This document shows positions 8,430-15,351 of a stretch of DNA of 64,000 nt, piece by piece (positions within the stretch are counted from its first letter, which is position 1; the number at the start of each line of letters is the position of its first letter). This DNA comes from Candidatus Leptofilum proximum (lineage in GTDB: Bacteria > Chloroflexota > Anaerolineae > Promineifilales > Promineifilaceae), in contig JADJXK010000002.1 of the NCBI GenBank assembly GCA_016710325.1, forward strand, positions 5,766,001 to 5,830,000. The letters are read 5' to 3'. A model generated the notes under the pieces. The model ran no database searches and had not been told where the DNA came from. It worked only from the letters and a program-made list of their open reading frames with translations. The position numbers and the translations under genes are program-made.

Positions 8430-8524
8430 TCTACGAAATCGCAGAAATTTTCGATTACAAAGTACTGAAGTAAATCAGGCAAATCAGCATACAAATTCTT
8501 GTTCTCGTTTCACGTGTAGCGTAG

Positions 8525-9160
8525 TTAGGGTTGTGCCACATAGTGCGGATTTTGCCAAACGATGAGCGCGGCCCAGTTGTCGGAATTGCTGTCGTCGATG
8601 TAGTTTTCTAGCAATCCTTTAACCTTAAAGCCGTTGCGCAGCTGCATGGTGAGGGTGGGATCGAACAATTCGCCTGCCACCACCCTGGCCACGTACTCCG
8701 GGATGGTGAGCTTGCCGCGGAATTTGGGGTAGCCGGGCAGGACGCCGCCCGCCACAATGCCTTTGCGGTTGGTACGGATGACCAGCTCTTTGCGGGCATC
8801 GTACAACATCCGGCCAATGCCCCGGCCGCGAAAATCGGGATGCACGCTGATGTCGGCGCCGTAGTAGTAATCGCCGTCGGGGTCGTGGTTGGTGTAGTAG
8901 CCGCCCGCGATGATCTCGTGGAAGGTGTGGCCGGGATCGTCGAAGTTGAAGCTGTAGAAGAAGCCAGAACCGAGGGCGACGATACGGCCGTTTACCAGCA
9001 CCACAAACTCGCCCTCGGGAAAAATCTCGCAATGTTTGAGGAAGTGTTTCTCCTTCATCAATTCCTGCTCGCCCAGGGTGGGGAAGCAGGCCCGCTGCAG
9101 TTCGGCCAACGCCGGGGCAAATTCAGGCCGGATGGTGGTGATTTCGATTGTTTCATTCAT
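8525..9160 (-). CDS. GNAT-family N-acetyltransferase
   Basis: 211 residues with a GNAT fold that would transfer an acetyl group from acetyl-CoA. Motif A is VHPDFRGRGIGRMLYDARK near residues 113-131, containing the acetyl-CoA pyrophosphate loop R-G-x-G-I-G. It is a paralogue of the next gene upstream (shared IFPEG, RGRGIGR, VLPGY, VAGELFDPTL/MQLRNGF blocks). A substrate cannot be read off; sitting in a polyamine cluster, an amine is plausible. Stop lies close to the preceding repeat and the start ATG follows a GAGAG ribosome site. Confidence 0.85.
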   Translation of the reverse strand: MNETIEITTIRPEFAPALAELQRACFPTLGEQELMKEKHFLKHCEIFPEGEFVVLVNGRIVALGSGFFYSFNFDDPGHTFHEIIAGGYYTNHDPDGDYYYGADISVHPDFRGRGIGRMLYDARKELVIRTNRKGIVAGGVLPGYPKFRGKLTIPEYVARVVAGELFDPTLTMQLRNGFKVKGLLENYIDDSNSDNWAALIVWQNPHYVAQP

Positions 9161-9177
9161 CAGGTTCTCTCAAATGT

Positions 9178-9245
9178 GGGGATTGGAGATTAGAGATTGG
9201 GGATTGAGACGTGATAAATCTCCAATCCCCAGTCTCTAATCTCCC
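9178..9245. repeat. Dyad repeat, GATTGGAGATTAGAG family
   Basis: GGGGATTGGAGATTAGAGATT and its approximate complement CTCCAATCCCCAGTCTCTAATC face each other around a short AT-rich loop between the two GNAT genes. The right arm overlaps the stop of the upstream GNAT. The same family is embedded in frame in the coding region at 61319-61388. Confidence 0.8.
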
Positions 9246-9868
9246 TTAAAATCCGGGTTGGGCCAGATGATGAGGGCACACCAGTTGCTGGAGCGGGGGA
9301 AGACAAAAAAGTCCTTGATGGGCCGGATGACCTGGAAGCCGTTGCGCAGCTGCATGGAGAGCGTGGGATCGTACAGTTCACCAGCAACAACTTTGGCCAG
9401 GTAAGCGTGGATGTCCAGTGCCGCTTCTTGCTCAGCGTAGCCGGGCAAAACGGCCGCTGCCACAAACCCCTGCTTGTTGTACTTCTGAATCACCGCTTTG
9501 CGCCGGTCGTAGATGGCCCGGCCGATGCCCCGCCCGCGATAATCGGGATGCACCGCCATGTCGCTGCCGAAGTAGTAACGGCCGTTCCAATCATGCAGGT
9601 TACGGCCGTCCAGCGCATACAAAATGTCGTCCTCGCTGGGCGGCAGATTGTCCAGGTCCAGGTCGGTAAAAATGCCAGTGCCCATGCCCACCACCGTGTT
9701 GCCGTCAAGGGCAACGATGGTGCCCTCCGGGAAAATCTGGGCCAGCTCGCGCAGCTCTTTGGCAGTGTACTGGTCCCCCGGCGGCATCAGCGGAAAACAA
9801 ATTCTAAGTAATCGGGCAACTTCTCTGGCGTGTTTTTCTTCAATCGGTTTGTAGGTGATTTGGTTCAC
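9236..9868 (-). CDS. GNAT-family N-acetyltransferase, paralogue
   Basis: A second GNAT domain with motif A VHPDYRGRGIGRAIYDRRK and the same C-terminal blocks as the downstream gene (AGELYDPTLSMQLRNGF). The open frame extends to 9934, but its first 22 codons (FSRFTFHASRT-type) are read-through of the adjacent GTGAAACGTGA repeat; the GTG at 9868 starts the protein exactly where the paralogue starts, so I use it, giving 210 residues. No strong ribosome site is visible. The pair probably arose by tandem duplication and then diverged. Substrate unknown. Confidence 0.82.
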   Translation of the reverse strand: MNQITYKPIEEKHAREVARLLRICFPLMPPGDQYTAKELRELAQIFPEGTIVALDGNTVVGMGTGIFTDLDLDNLPPSEDDILYALDGRNLHDWNGRYYFGSDMAVHPDYRGRGIGRAIYDRRKAVIQKYNKQGFVAAAVLPGYAEQEAALDIHAYLAKVVAGELYDPTLSMQLRNGFQVIRPIKDFFVFPRSSNWCALIIWPNPDFKGD

Positions 9869-9875
9869 TTTTGTT

Positions 9876-9960
9876 AAGTGAAAAGCGGTGCGTGAAGCGT
9901 GAAACGTGAAACGTGAAAATTTATCACGTTTCACGTTTTACGTTTCATGCTTTACTTTTT
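9876..9960. repeat. Dyad repeat, GTGAAACGTGA family
   Basis: Short 7-8 bp units (GTGAAACGTGAAACGTGAAAA) face their complement (TTATCACGTTTCACGTTTTACG). The left part supplies a spurious N-terminal extension to the GNAT frame; the right end reaches the agmatine deiminase stop. Other copies: 11546, 26345 and 31632. Confidence 0.85.
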
Positions 9961-11052
9961 ACTTCCTCCCATGGGTTGTTGTTGTGTGATGCAATGGATG
10001 TTGCCGCCGCCCAGCAAAATTTCGCGGGCGTAGACGCCAATCACAGTGCGATCGGGAAATAAAGTTTGGATCGTTTCGAGTGCGGCCGTATCGAACCGAT
10101 CGTTAAATTGGGGCACGATGACGCCGCCGTTGGCGACGTAGTAGTTGATGTAGCTGCCTGCCAGCCGCTGCGCGGGCGGTCGCGGATGGCTGCCGGGCAT
10201 GGACACAATCCCGGCGGCTTCTTCGGCTGAAATGGTCATCGGCGTGGGCTGGTGGATTTTGACGACGTGCAACGGCCGTCCCCGCGCATCTGTCTCCTGA
10301 CTCAACTGCTCAAACGCGGCCAGCGAGATGGGGTACTGGGGGTCGTCTGCGTCGTCGGTCCAGGTGAGGGCGACCACGCCGGGCCGGACAAAACAGCAGA
10401 GGTTGTCCACGTGGCCGTTGGTCTCGTCTTCGTGCACACCCTCGGCAATCCAGATGACTTTTTGCACGTTGAGCGCGGCGCGCAGCACCGCCTCCACCTC
10501 GTCGCGGCGGCGGCCGGGATTGCGCAGCGGGTCCAGCAGCGACTGCTCGGTGACGATGAGCGTGCCCTGACCGTCCACGTCAATGGCGCCGCCTTCCATG
10601 ACAAGATGGGCTTTGTAACGGCCGTATCCCCTCAACCCCAGCACCTGGCTCGCCAGCCGGTCATCCGCCTTCCAATCGTGGTACAGGCCGCCCCAGGCGT
10701 TGAAATCCCAGTCGATGCCGCGCACCTCGCCCGCGTCATTGACCACAAAGGTAGGGCCGTTGTCGCGCATCCAGGCGTCGTTGTAATCAAGCTCGATCAG
10801 TTCAACGGAAGCGGGCAGTTGGGCACGGGCCGTGGCGTAGGACGCTGCTGAGACGCCCATCCAGACTGGCTCAAATTGGGCAATGGTGCCGGCCACCTCG
10901 ATGAAGGCAGCCTGGGCGGGACGGCCGTTTTGCCGCCAGACATCGGGCCGTTCCGGCCACAACATCCAGCAGCCCGCATGCGGCTCAAATTCACCCGGCA
11001 TGCGGAAGCCGTCGTCTATGGGGGTCGTGGGGAGTGGATTTTTCTGCGTCAT
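9952..11052 (-). CDS. aguA: Agmatine deiminase
   Basis: Hydrolyses agmatine to N-carbamoylputrescine and ammonia; cytosolic, guanidino-modifying (pentein) fold. The 366-residue protein shows FRMPGEFEPHAGCWMLWPER at the start, NDAWMRDNGPTFV near residue 90, GGLYHDWKADD, MEGGAIDVDG, the His-containing GHVDNLCCFV and the catalytic-cysteine motif LLGGGNIHCITQQQP at the C-terminus. All catalytic groups are present. It belongs with the N-carbamoylputrescine amidase at 14449, which performs the next step, although a PPOX gene and two aminotransferases lie between them. Length is normal. Confidence 0.95.
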   Translation of the reverse strand: MTQKNPLPTTPIDDGFRMPGEFEPHAGCWMLWPERPDVWRQNGRPAQAAFIEVAGTIAQFEPVWMGVSAASYATARAQLPASVELIELDYNDAWMRDNGPTFVVNDAGEVRGIDWDFNAWGGLYHDWKADDRLASQVLGLRGYGRYKAHLVMEGGAIDVDGQGTLIVTEQSLLDPLRNPGRRRDEVEAVLRAALNVQKVIWIAEGVHEDETNGHVDNLCCFVRPGVVALTWTDDADDPQYPISLAAFEQLSQETDARGRPLHVVKIHQPTPMTISAEEAAGIVSMPGSHPRPPAQRLAGSYINYYVANGGVIVPQFNDRFDTAALETIQTLFPDRTVIGVYAREILLGGGNIHCITQQQPMGGSKK

Positions 11053-11070
11053 GCAGGGAGGAGGGGTTGG

Positions 11071-11158
11071 GAATCGGTAATCGGTAATCCGTAAACGGTA
11101 ATCGGTTGTTTTGCTTTCTACTGATTACCGACCACCGACCACCGACCACCGTCAACCG
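11071..11158. repeat. Dyad repeat, GTAATCGGTAATCCGT family
   Basis: Units such as AATCGGTAATCGGTAATCCG face GATTACCGACCACCGACC around a short T-rich loop between aguA and the PPOX gene, whose stop lies in the right arm. Other copies: 23428, 45703, 58158 and part of 21957-22162. Confidence 0.85.
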
Positions 11159-11538
11159 CCCTCCGCATCGCCTCCTGTCCAGGTCAGCCATTTGTTTGGC
11201 GTGATCTGGATGAGCAAATCGTAGTCGTCGTCGGTGGCCAGGTTCCAATCGTACTTGGCCTGGAACAGCTGGTTGAGCGCTGGGTCGATGGGCGGCGGGA
11301 CGGTGACGGCCGTTCCCTCACAAATCACCACGCGCACCCCATCCTCCAGCGCCAGCGACGCTTTTGGGTTCTGGGCCAGGTTTTTTGCCTTCACGCTGCT
11401 CGCCTGCATCCCGATGTAGACATGCCCCTCATGCCACACAAACCACACCGGCACCAAATGCGGACGGCCGTCTGCCCGATTCGTCGCCAGCCAGATGTTG
11501 CGTTCAGTTTGTAGTCGCTGCTCTGTTTTTTGGCCCAT
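11152..11538 (-). CDS. PPOX-class (pyridoxamine 5'-phosphate oxidase-like) flavin/F420-binding protein
   Basis: A 128-residue split-barrel protein: NIWLATNRADGRPHLVPVWF is the typical beta1-beta2 hairpin, followed by YIGMQASSVKAKNL and the WLTWTGGDA end. Such proteins bind FMN, F420 or haem; which one cannot be decided here. ATG at 11538 is used because the longer frame to 11586 is read-through of the neighbouring GATGCGTGATGCG repeat. It lies in the polyamine cluster between aguA and an aminotransferase, but has no known step in that pathway. Confidence 0.82.
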   Translation of the reverse strand: MGQKTEQRLQTERNIWLATNRADGRPHLVPVWFVWHEGHVYIGMQASSVKAKNLAQNPKASLALEDGVRVVICEGTAVTVPPPIDPALNQLFQAKYDWNLATDDDYDLLIQITPNKWLTWTGGDAEGG

Positions 11539-11545
11539 GATTTTT

Positions 11546-11611
11546 TTGATGCGTGATGCGTGATGCGTGATGCGCGAGAAAATCACGTTTCACGCATCAC
11601 GTTTCACGCTA
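11546..11611. repeat. Dyad repeat, GTGATGCGTGATGCG / TTTCACGCATCACG family
   Basis: GATGCGTGATGCGTGATGCG pairs imperfectly with CACGTTTCACGCATCACG around AAAATC. It is related to the GTGAAACGTGA family. The stop of the next upstream gene (11604) is inside its right arm. Confidence 0.8.
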
Positions 11612-12938
11612 CCTCATCCACAGCCGCGCGCAAAATCCCCATCGCCTCCTCAATCTCCCCATCCGTCACCGTCAGCGGGGGCAGCAGGCGGATGCAGTTG
11701 CTGTACAGCCCGGCGCGAATGGTGATGAGGCCCCGCTCCAGCGTGCCCGCCGTGATTTTGGCCGTGGTGTCCATGTCGGGTGTTTTGCTGGCAGCGTCTT
11801 TCACAATCTCCATCGCCAGCATCGGTCCCAGCCCGCGCACGTCGCCGACGATGGCGGGGTGCGCCGCCTGGATTTGCTGCAAGTGGCCGCGCAGCCGCTG
11901 GCCAACTTCCACAGCGCGGGCCAGGAAGGTGGGGTCACTGATCAGCTTGATCGCCTCGATGGCCGCCACGCAGGCCAGCGGATTGCCGCTGTAGGTGCCG
12001 CCCAGCCCGCCGGGATGGGGCGCGTCCACAATTTCGGCCTTGCCGGTGACCGCGGCAATCGGCATGCCCGCGCCGAGCGATTTGCCCGTGGTGATGAGAT
12101 CGGGCACGATGCCGTAATGCTCGCAGGCAAACAGCTTGCCCGTCCGCCCAAAGCCGCACTGAATCTCATCGGCGATCATGACGATGCCGTGCTGGGTGCA
12201 AAGCTCGCGAATTCGCTCCAAAAAGCGGGGCGGCGTGGCCAAAAAGCCGCCTTCGCCCTGCACCGGCTCAATGACGATGGCCGCCACCGCGCTGGGGTCC
12301 ACCTGGGCGATCAGCGCATTTTCCAGCTGCCAGCAGGACCATTCCACAAAGCTCTCCTCGCTCATCTCCTCCGGGCGGCGGTAGACGTTGGGGAAGGGGA
12401 TGCGGTAAATCTCCGGGGCGAACGGTCCGAATCCTTTTTTGAACAGCCCGTATTTGGAGGTCATGGCCATCGTCAGGTTGGTACGGCCGTGATACGCCCC
12501 TTCAAACACGATGATTGCTTCCCGCCCGGTGTAGGCCCGCGCCATTTTAACGGCCGCTTCCACCGCCTCGGCCCCACTGTTAGACAGCATCGTCTTTTTG
12601 GCGTGGTCGCCCGGGGTAAGCTGGTTGAGCAGCTCGGCCACCTCCACCATCGGCTCGTAGCTGGCGACGATAGAACAGACGTGGACCAGGTTTTCTGCCT
12701 GGCGCTGCATGGCGCTGACGACCGTTGGCGGGCAGTGCCCCACGGCCAACATGCCTATGCCGCCCGCAAAGTCCAGCAGGGTGTTGCCATCGACATCGTG
12801 TACGGCCGTACCCACCGCCCGCCCCACCGCAATTGGGGTCAGCTTTGCCCCGCCACGCGCCAGCGCCGCTTCCCGCCGCGCCACAATCGCCTGACTTTTT
12901 GGACCGGGGATTTGTGTTACAAGATTGATAGTTCCCAT
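11604..12938 (-). CDS. gabT: 4-aminobutyrate aminotransferase-like class III aminotransferase
   Basis: A PLP enzyme of fold type I that would move the amino group of GABA (or another omega-amine) to 2-oxoglutarate, giving succinate semialdehyde. Visible: GVGRAVGTAVHDVDGN-type N-terminus, SNSGAEAVEAAVKMAR, FEGAYHGRTNLTMAMTSK, IADEIQCGFGRTGKLF with the cofactor Asp, and the Schiff-base lysine in TTGKSLGAGMPI. Length from ATG 12938 is 444 residues, as usual for GabT; the frame continues into the upstream repeat and is not used. Together with the aldehyde dehydrogenase and PotABCD it fits the lower part of putrescine breakdown. It is one of three class III aminotransferases in the cluster. Confidence 0.9.
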   Translation of the reverse strand: MGTINLVTQIPGPKSQAIVARREAALARGGAKLTPIAVGRAVGTAVHDVDGNTLLDFAGGIGMLAVGHCPPTVVSAMQRQAENLVHVCSIVASYEPMVEVAELLNQLTPGDHAKKTMLSNSGAEAVEAAVKMARAYTGREAIIVFEGAYHGRTNLTMAMTSKYGLFKKGFGPFAPEIYRIPFPNVYRRPEEMSEESFVEWSCWQLENALIAQVDPSAVAAIVIEPVQGEGGFLATPPRFLERIRELCTQHGIVMIADEIQCGFGRTGKLFACEHYGIVPDLITTGKSLGAGMPIAAVTGKAEIVDAPHPGGLGGTYSGNPLACVAAIEAIKLISDPTFLARAVEVGQRLRGHLQQIQAAHPAIVGDVRGLGPMLAMEIVKDAASKTPDMDTTAKITAGTLERGLITIRAGLYSNCIRLLPPLTVTDGEIEEAMGILRAAVDEVA

Positions 12939-12965
12939 TGTTTTATTGGCGGATTGGGGGAGTGA

Positions 12966-13036
12966 AAAGTGGCAAGTTGCAGGTGGTAGGTTGCAGGTGA
13001 TTTCATACCTGCCACTTGCAACTTGCAACCTGCAAC
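12966..13036. repeat. Dyad repeat, GGCAAGTTGCAGGT family
   Basis: GTGGCAAGTTGCAGGTGGTAGGTTGCAGG faces CCTGCCACTTGCAACTTGCAACCTGC around a short TTTCAT-type loop, between the two aminotransferase genes. A partial copy appears at 21970-21995. Confidence 0.85.
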
Positions 13037-13071
13037 ATCTTTCCCATTCACCGCCTTCCTCCTAAATTTGA

Positions 13072-14376
13072 TTAAACCGATTCCTGAACATGTGCAAAGG
13101 CTAAATCCAGCTTCTCCAGCGCCTCTTCGACGTGCTCCTGGGCGGCGATCAGCGGCGGGGCGATGCGCAGGGAATTGCCCAACATGCCGCCCTTGCCGAT
13201 AAGCAACCCCGCCCGGCGCGATGCTTCCATGACGGCGTTGGCATGCTGCGGGGCCGGTTCCTTGCTTTGGCGGTCGGCCACCAGCTCCACGCCCTGCATC
13301 AGGCCACGCCCGCGCACCTCGCCAATGAGCGGATATTTTTTGGCCAGCGCGTGCAGGCCATCTTCCAACATCTGGCCGATGGCGGCGGAGCGGGCGGGGG
13401 TGTAGCTTTCCAGCATCTCTTCCAGCGTGCCGATGGCCGCCGCGCAGGCGACCGGATTGCCGCCAAAGGTGCTGATGGTGAGGCCCGCGCCGACGGCGCT
13501 TTGGGCAATCTCTGGCGTGGTGGCCACGGCCGAAAGCGGCATGCCATTGGCAATGCCCTTGGCCATCGTCATGATGTCTGGCCGGACGGCGCTGTGCTGG
13601 TGGCCCCACCAGTGGGTGCCGGTACGGCCGAATCCCGTCTGCACCTCATCAATGATCACCAACCCACCGTGGGCGCGGGCAATGTTGGCCGCGCCTTCTA
13701 TGTATTCCGGCGGCAGGGTGATGAAGCCGCCCACGCCCTGAATCGGCTCCATGATGAGGGCGGCGATCTTGCCGGAGGTCATCGTTTTGATGACGTCTTG
13801 CAGATCGTCGAGGCAGGCCTGCACAAACGTTTTCTCGTCCAGGCCGCCGAGGGCGCGGTAGGTGTAGGGCGTCATGGCGTGGCGCACGTAGCCGATGTGC
13901 ACCGGCCCCATGCGCCAGGCACCCTGCCCGGTTAGGGTCATCGCCAATTGCGATTTGCCGCTGTAGCCGTGGCGCAGGGCGATGATTTCGGTATTGCCGG
14001 TGTGGACCTGAGCCATGAGCACGGCCGTTTCATCTGCATCCGTCCCGCTGGCCCCAAAGTAGAAGGTGTCCAAGCCGTCTGGGGTTATCTGGGCCAGCAT
14101 GGCGGCGTACTCGATGTGCGCCTGGTTGGGGTAGAGGGTGGAGCTGTGGATCAGTTTGTCTAACTGCTCATTGATGCGCTGGCGCACACGGCCGTTGTTG
14201 TGCCCCACGCTGGTGGTGAGAATCCCGGCGAAGAAGTCCAGATATTTGTTGCCATCTACGTCCCAGACGTACATGCCGTCGCCGCGATCCAGGGGCAGGG
14301 GGTCGGCGTAGTAGAGAATCTGGTTGGGCCAGAGGTGTTGGCGTTGTTTGGCGATGAGTTCGGTTGATTTTTTCAT
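13072..14376 (-). CDS. Class III aminotransferase, AGXT2-like
   Basis: 434 residues, PLP-dependent. The opening (HLWPNQILYYADPLPLDRGD) and the blocks GASGTDADETAVLMAQ, ALRHGYSGKSQLAMTLTG, IIDEVQTGFGRTGTHWWG and MAKGIANGMPLSAV (Schiff-base Lys) resemble alanine-glyoxylate aminotransferase 2 and related omega-aminotransferases more than GabT. A GGAG ribosome site precedes the ATG. Its amino donor cannot be fixed; candidates are putrescine, beta-alanine-type amines or GABA. It shares the leftward run with aguB upstream and gabT downstream. Confidence 0.88.
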   Translation of the reverse strand: MKKSTELIAKQRQHLWPNQILYYADPLPLDRGDGMYVWDVDGNKYLDFFAGILTTSVGHNNGRVRQRINEQLDKLIHSSTLYPNQAHIEYAAMLAQITPDGLDTFYFGASGTDADETAVLMAQVHTGNTEIIALRHGYSGKSQLAMTLTGQGAWRMGPVHIGYVRHAMTPYTYRALGGLDEKTFVQACLDDLQDVIKTMTSGKIAALIMEPIQGVGGFITLPPEYIEGAANIARAHGGLVIIDEVQTGFGRTGTHWWGHQHSAVRPDIMTMAKGIANGMPLSAVATTPEIAQSAVGAGLTISTFGGNPVACAAAIGTLEEMLESYTPARSAAIGQMLEDGLHALAKKYPLIGEVRGRGLMQGVELVADRQSKEPAPQHANAVMEASRRAGLLIGKGGMLGNSLRIAPPLIAAQEHVEEALEKLDLAFAHVQESV

Positions 14377-14396
14377 AGGTTCTCCGTTTTTTATGG

Positions 14397-14468
14397 CTAC
14401 AACGAATTGGAGTAATTAACGAATTAAAGAGGCAAAAAAATTCGTTGTTTACTCCAATTCATTGTTGT
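14397..14468. repeat. Dyad repeat, ACAACGAATT family
   Basis: CTACAACGAATTGGAGTAATTAACG faces TTCGTTGTTTACTCCAATTC. The right arm encodes the final residues of AguB (NNELE) and supplies its stop. A second copy is at 43748-43829. Confidence 0.8.
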
Positions 14469-15309
14469 CTTTTGTTATTAACCGCCCGTACACCTCCGGG
14501 CGGCGCTGGTGCAAGAGGGGGAAGAGGGTGCGCCACTGCTCAAACACGGCCGTATCCAACTCCGCCACAATCACCTCCGTCTGGTCCCGGCTGGCCTGGG
14601 CGATGATGCGGCCCATCGGGTCGCAGATGAAGCTGCTGCCGTAGAAGGTGACGCCTTCCTGCCCCACGCGGTTGGCGGCGGCGATAAAAACACCGTTGGC
14701 AATCGCCTGCCCGCGCATGACGGTTTGCCACGATTCGGCCGTATCAATCTCCGGCGCGTCCGGTTCTGAACCAATGGCGGTGGGGTAAAAGATGAATTCC
14801 GCGCCGTTGAGGGCATAGATGCGCGACAGTTCAGGGAACCATTGATCGTAGCAGGTGGGAACGGCCGTCTTCACCCCAGCCACTGCATGTACCGGAAACT
14901 GGTCGTAGCCACCGTAATAATAATCCTCGTAGTAGCCCGCGCCCTGGGGGATGTGTACCTTACGCGTAAAGCCCGCCAGTTCCCCGGTGGGATTGTGGAC
15001 GGTGGCGGTATCCCAATAAACACCGTCCTCAGCCCGCTCAAAGAGGCTGCCCAACAGGAATACCCCGTTTTGCCGCGCCAGCTCGCCAAAGACGGCATCA
15101 CTTTCGCCACCGCGCACCGGTTCGGCCCAGGCGGTGTTGGCGTCATCCTTCACGCTGGCAAAGTAGGGCGACAGGGAAAACTCTTGCAGGCAAACGATCT
15201 CGGCTCCGCGAACGGCCGCTTCCGCTACCAGCTCCCGATACGTCTTGATCATCTCGGCCCGGCTGCCCGGCCAGCTTGTTTGAATAAGGGCGATTGTTGT
15301 GTTTTTCAT
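14449..15309 (-). CDS. aguB: N-carbamoylputrescine amidase
   Basis: A nitrilase-superfamily amidase that converts N-carbamoylputrescine to putrescine, CO2 and ammonia. The catalytic triad is visible: Glu in CLQEFSLSPYF (about residue 42), Lys in TRKVHIPQGAGYYEDYY and Cys in VPTCYDQWFPE. PTAIGSEP and QTVMRGQAIANG are typical of this subfamily. Length of 286 is normal. AguA at 9952 performs the preceding step. The C-terminal five residues come from a dyad repeat that overlaps the gene end, suggesting repeat insertion at the stop codon. No obvious ribosome site precedes the ATG at 15309. Confidence 0.93.
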   Translation of the reverse strand: MKNTTIALIQTSWPGSRAEMIKTYRELVAEAAVRGAEIVCLQEFSLSPYFASVKDDANTAWAEPVRGGESDAVFGELARQNGVFLLGSLFERAEDGVYWDTATVHNPTGELAGFTRKVHIPQGAGYYEDYYYGGYDQFPVHAVAGVKTAVPTCYDQWFPELSRIYALNGAEFIFYPTAIGSEPDAPEIDTAESWQTVMRGQAIANGVFIAAANRVGQEGVTFYGSSFICDPMGRIIAQASRDQTEVIVAELDTAVFEQWRTLFPLLHQRRPEVYGRLITKDNNELE

Positions 15310-15351
15310 AAGGTAACTAAAGCGGCCTCTTTTCCCTTAGATAACCACCAT

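Noticed and set aside
8255..8524. tRNA or other stable RNA in the gap
   Set aside because: The stems belong to a dispersed TCATTCTGAGCG repeat; no cloverleaf or CCA end is seen. No tRNA was found anywhere in the window.
9869..9934. N-terminal extension of the second GNAT
   Set aside because: Codons come from a GTGAAACGTGA repeat and give FTFHASRT-type sequence with no counterpart in the paralogue.
9876..11158. CRISPR-like look of the short tandem units
   Set aside because: Units are 7-8 bp, degenerate, without unique spacers, and fold back on a complementary arm; no cas genes.
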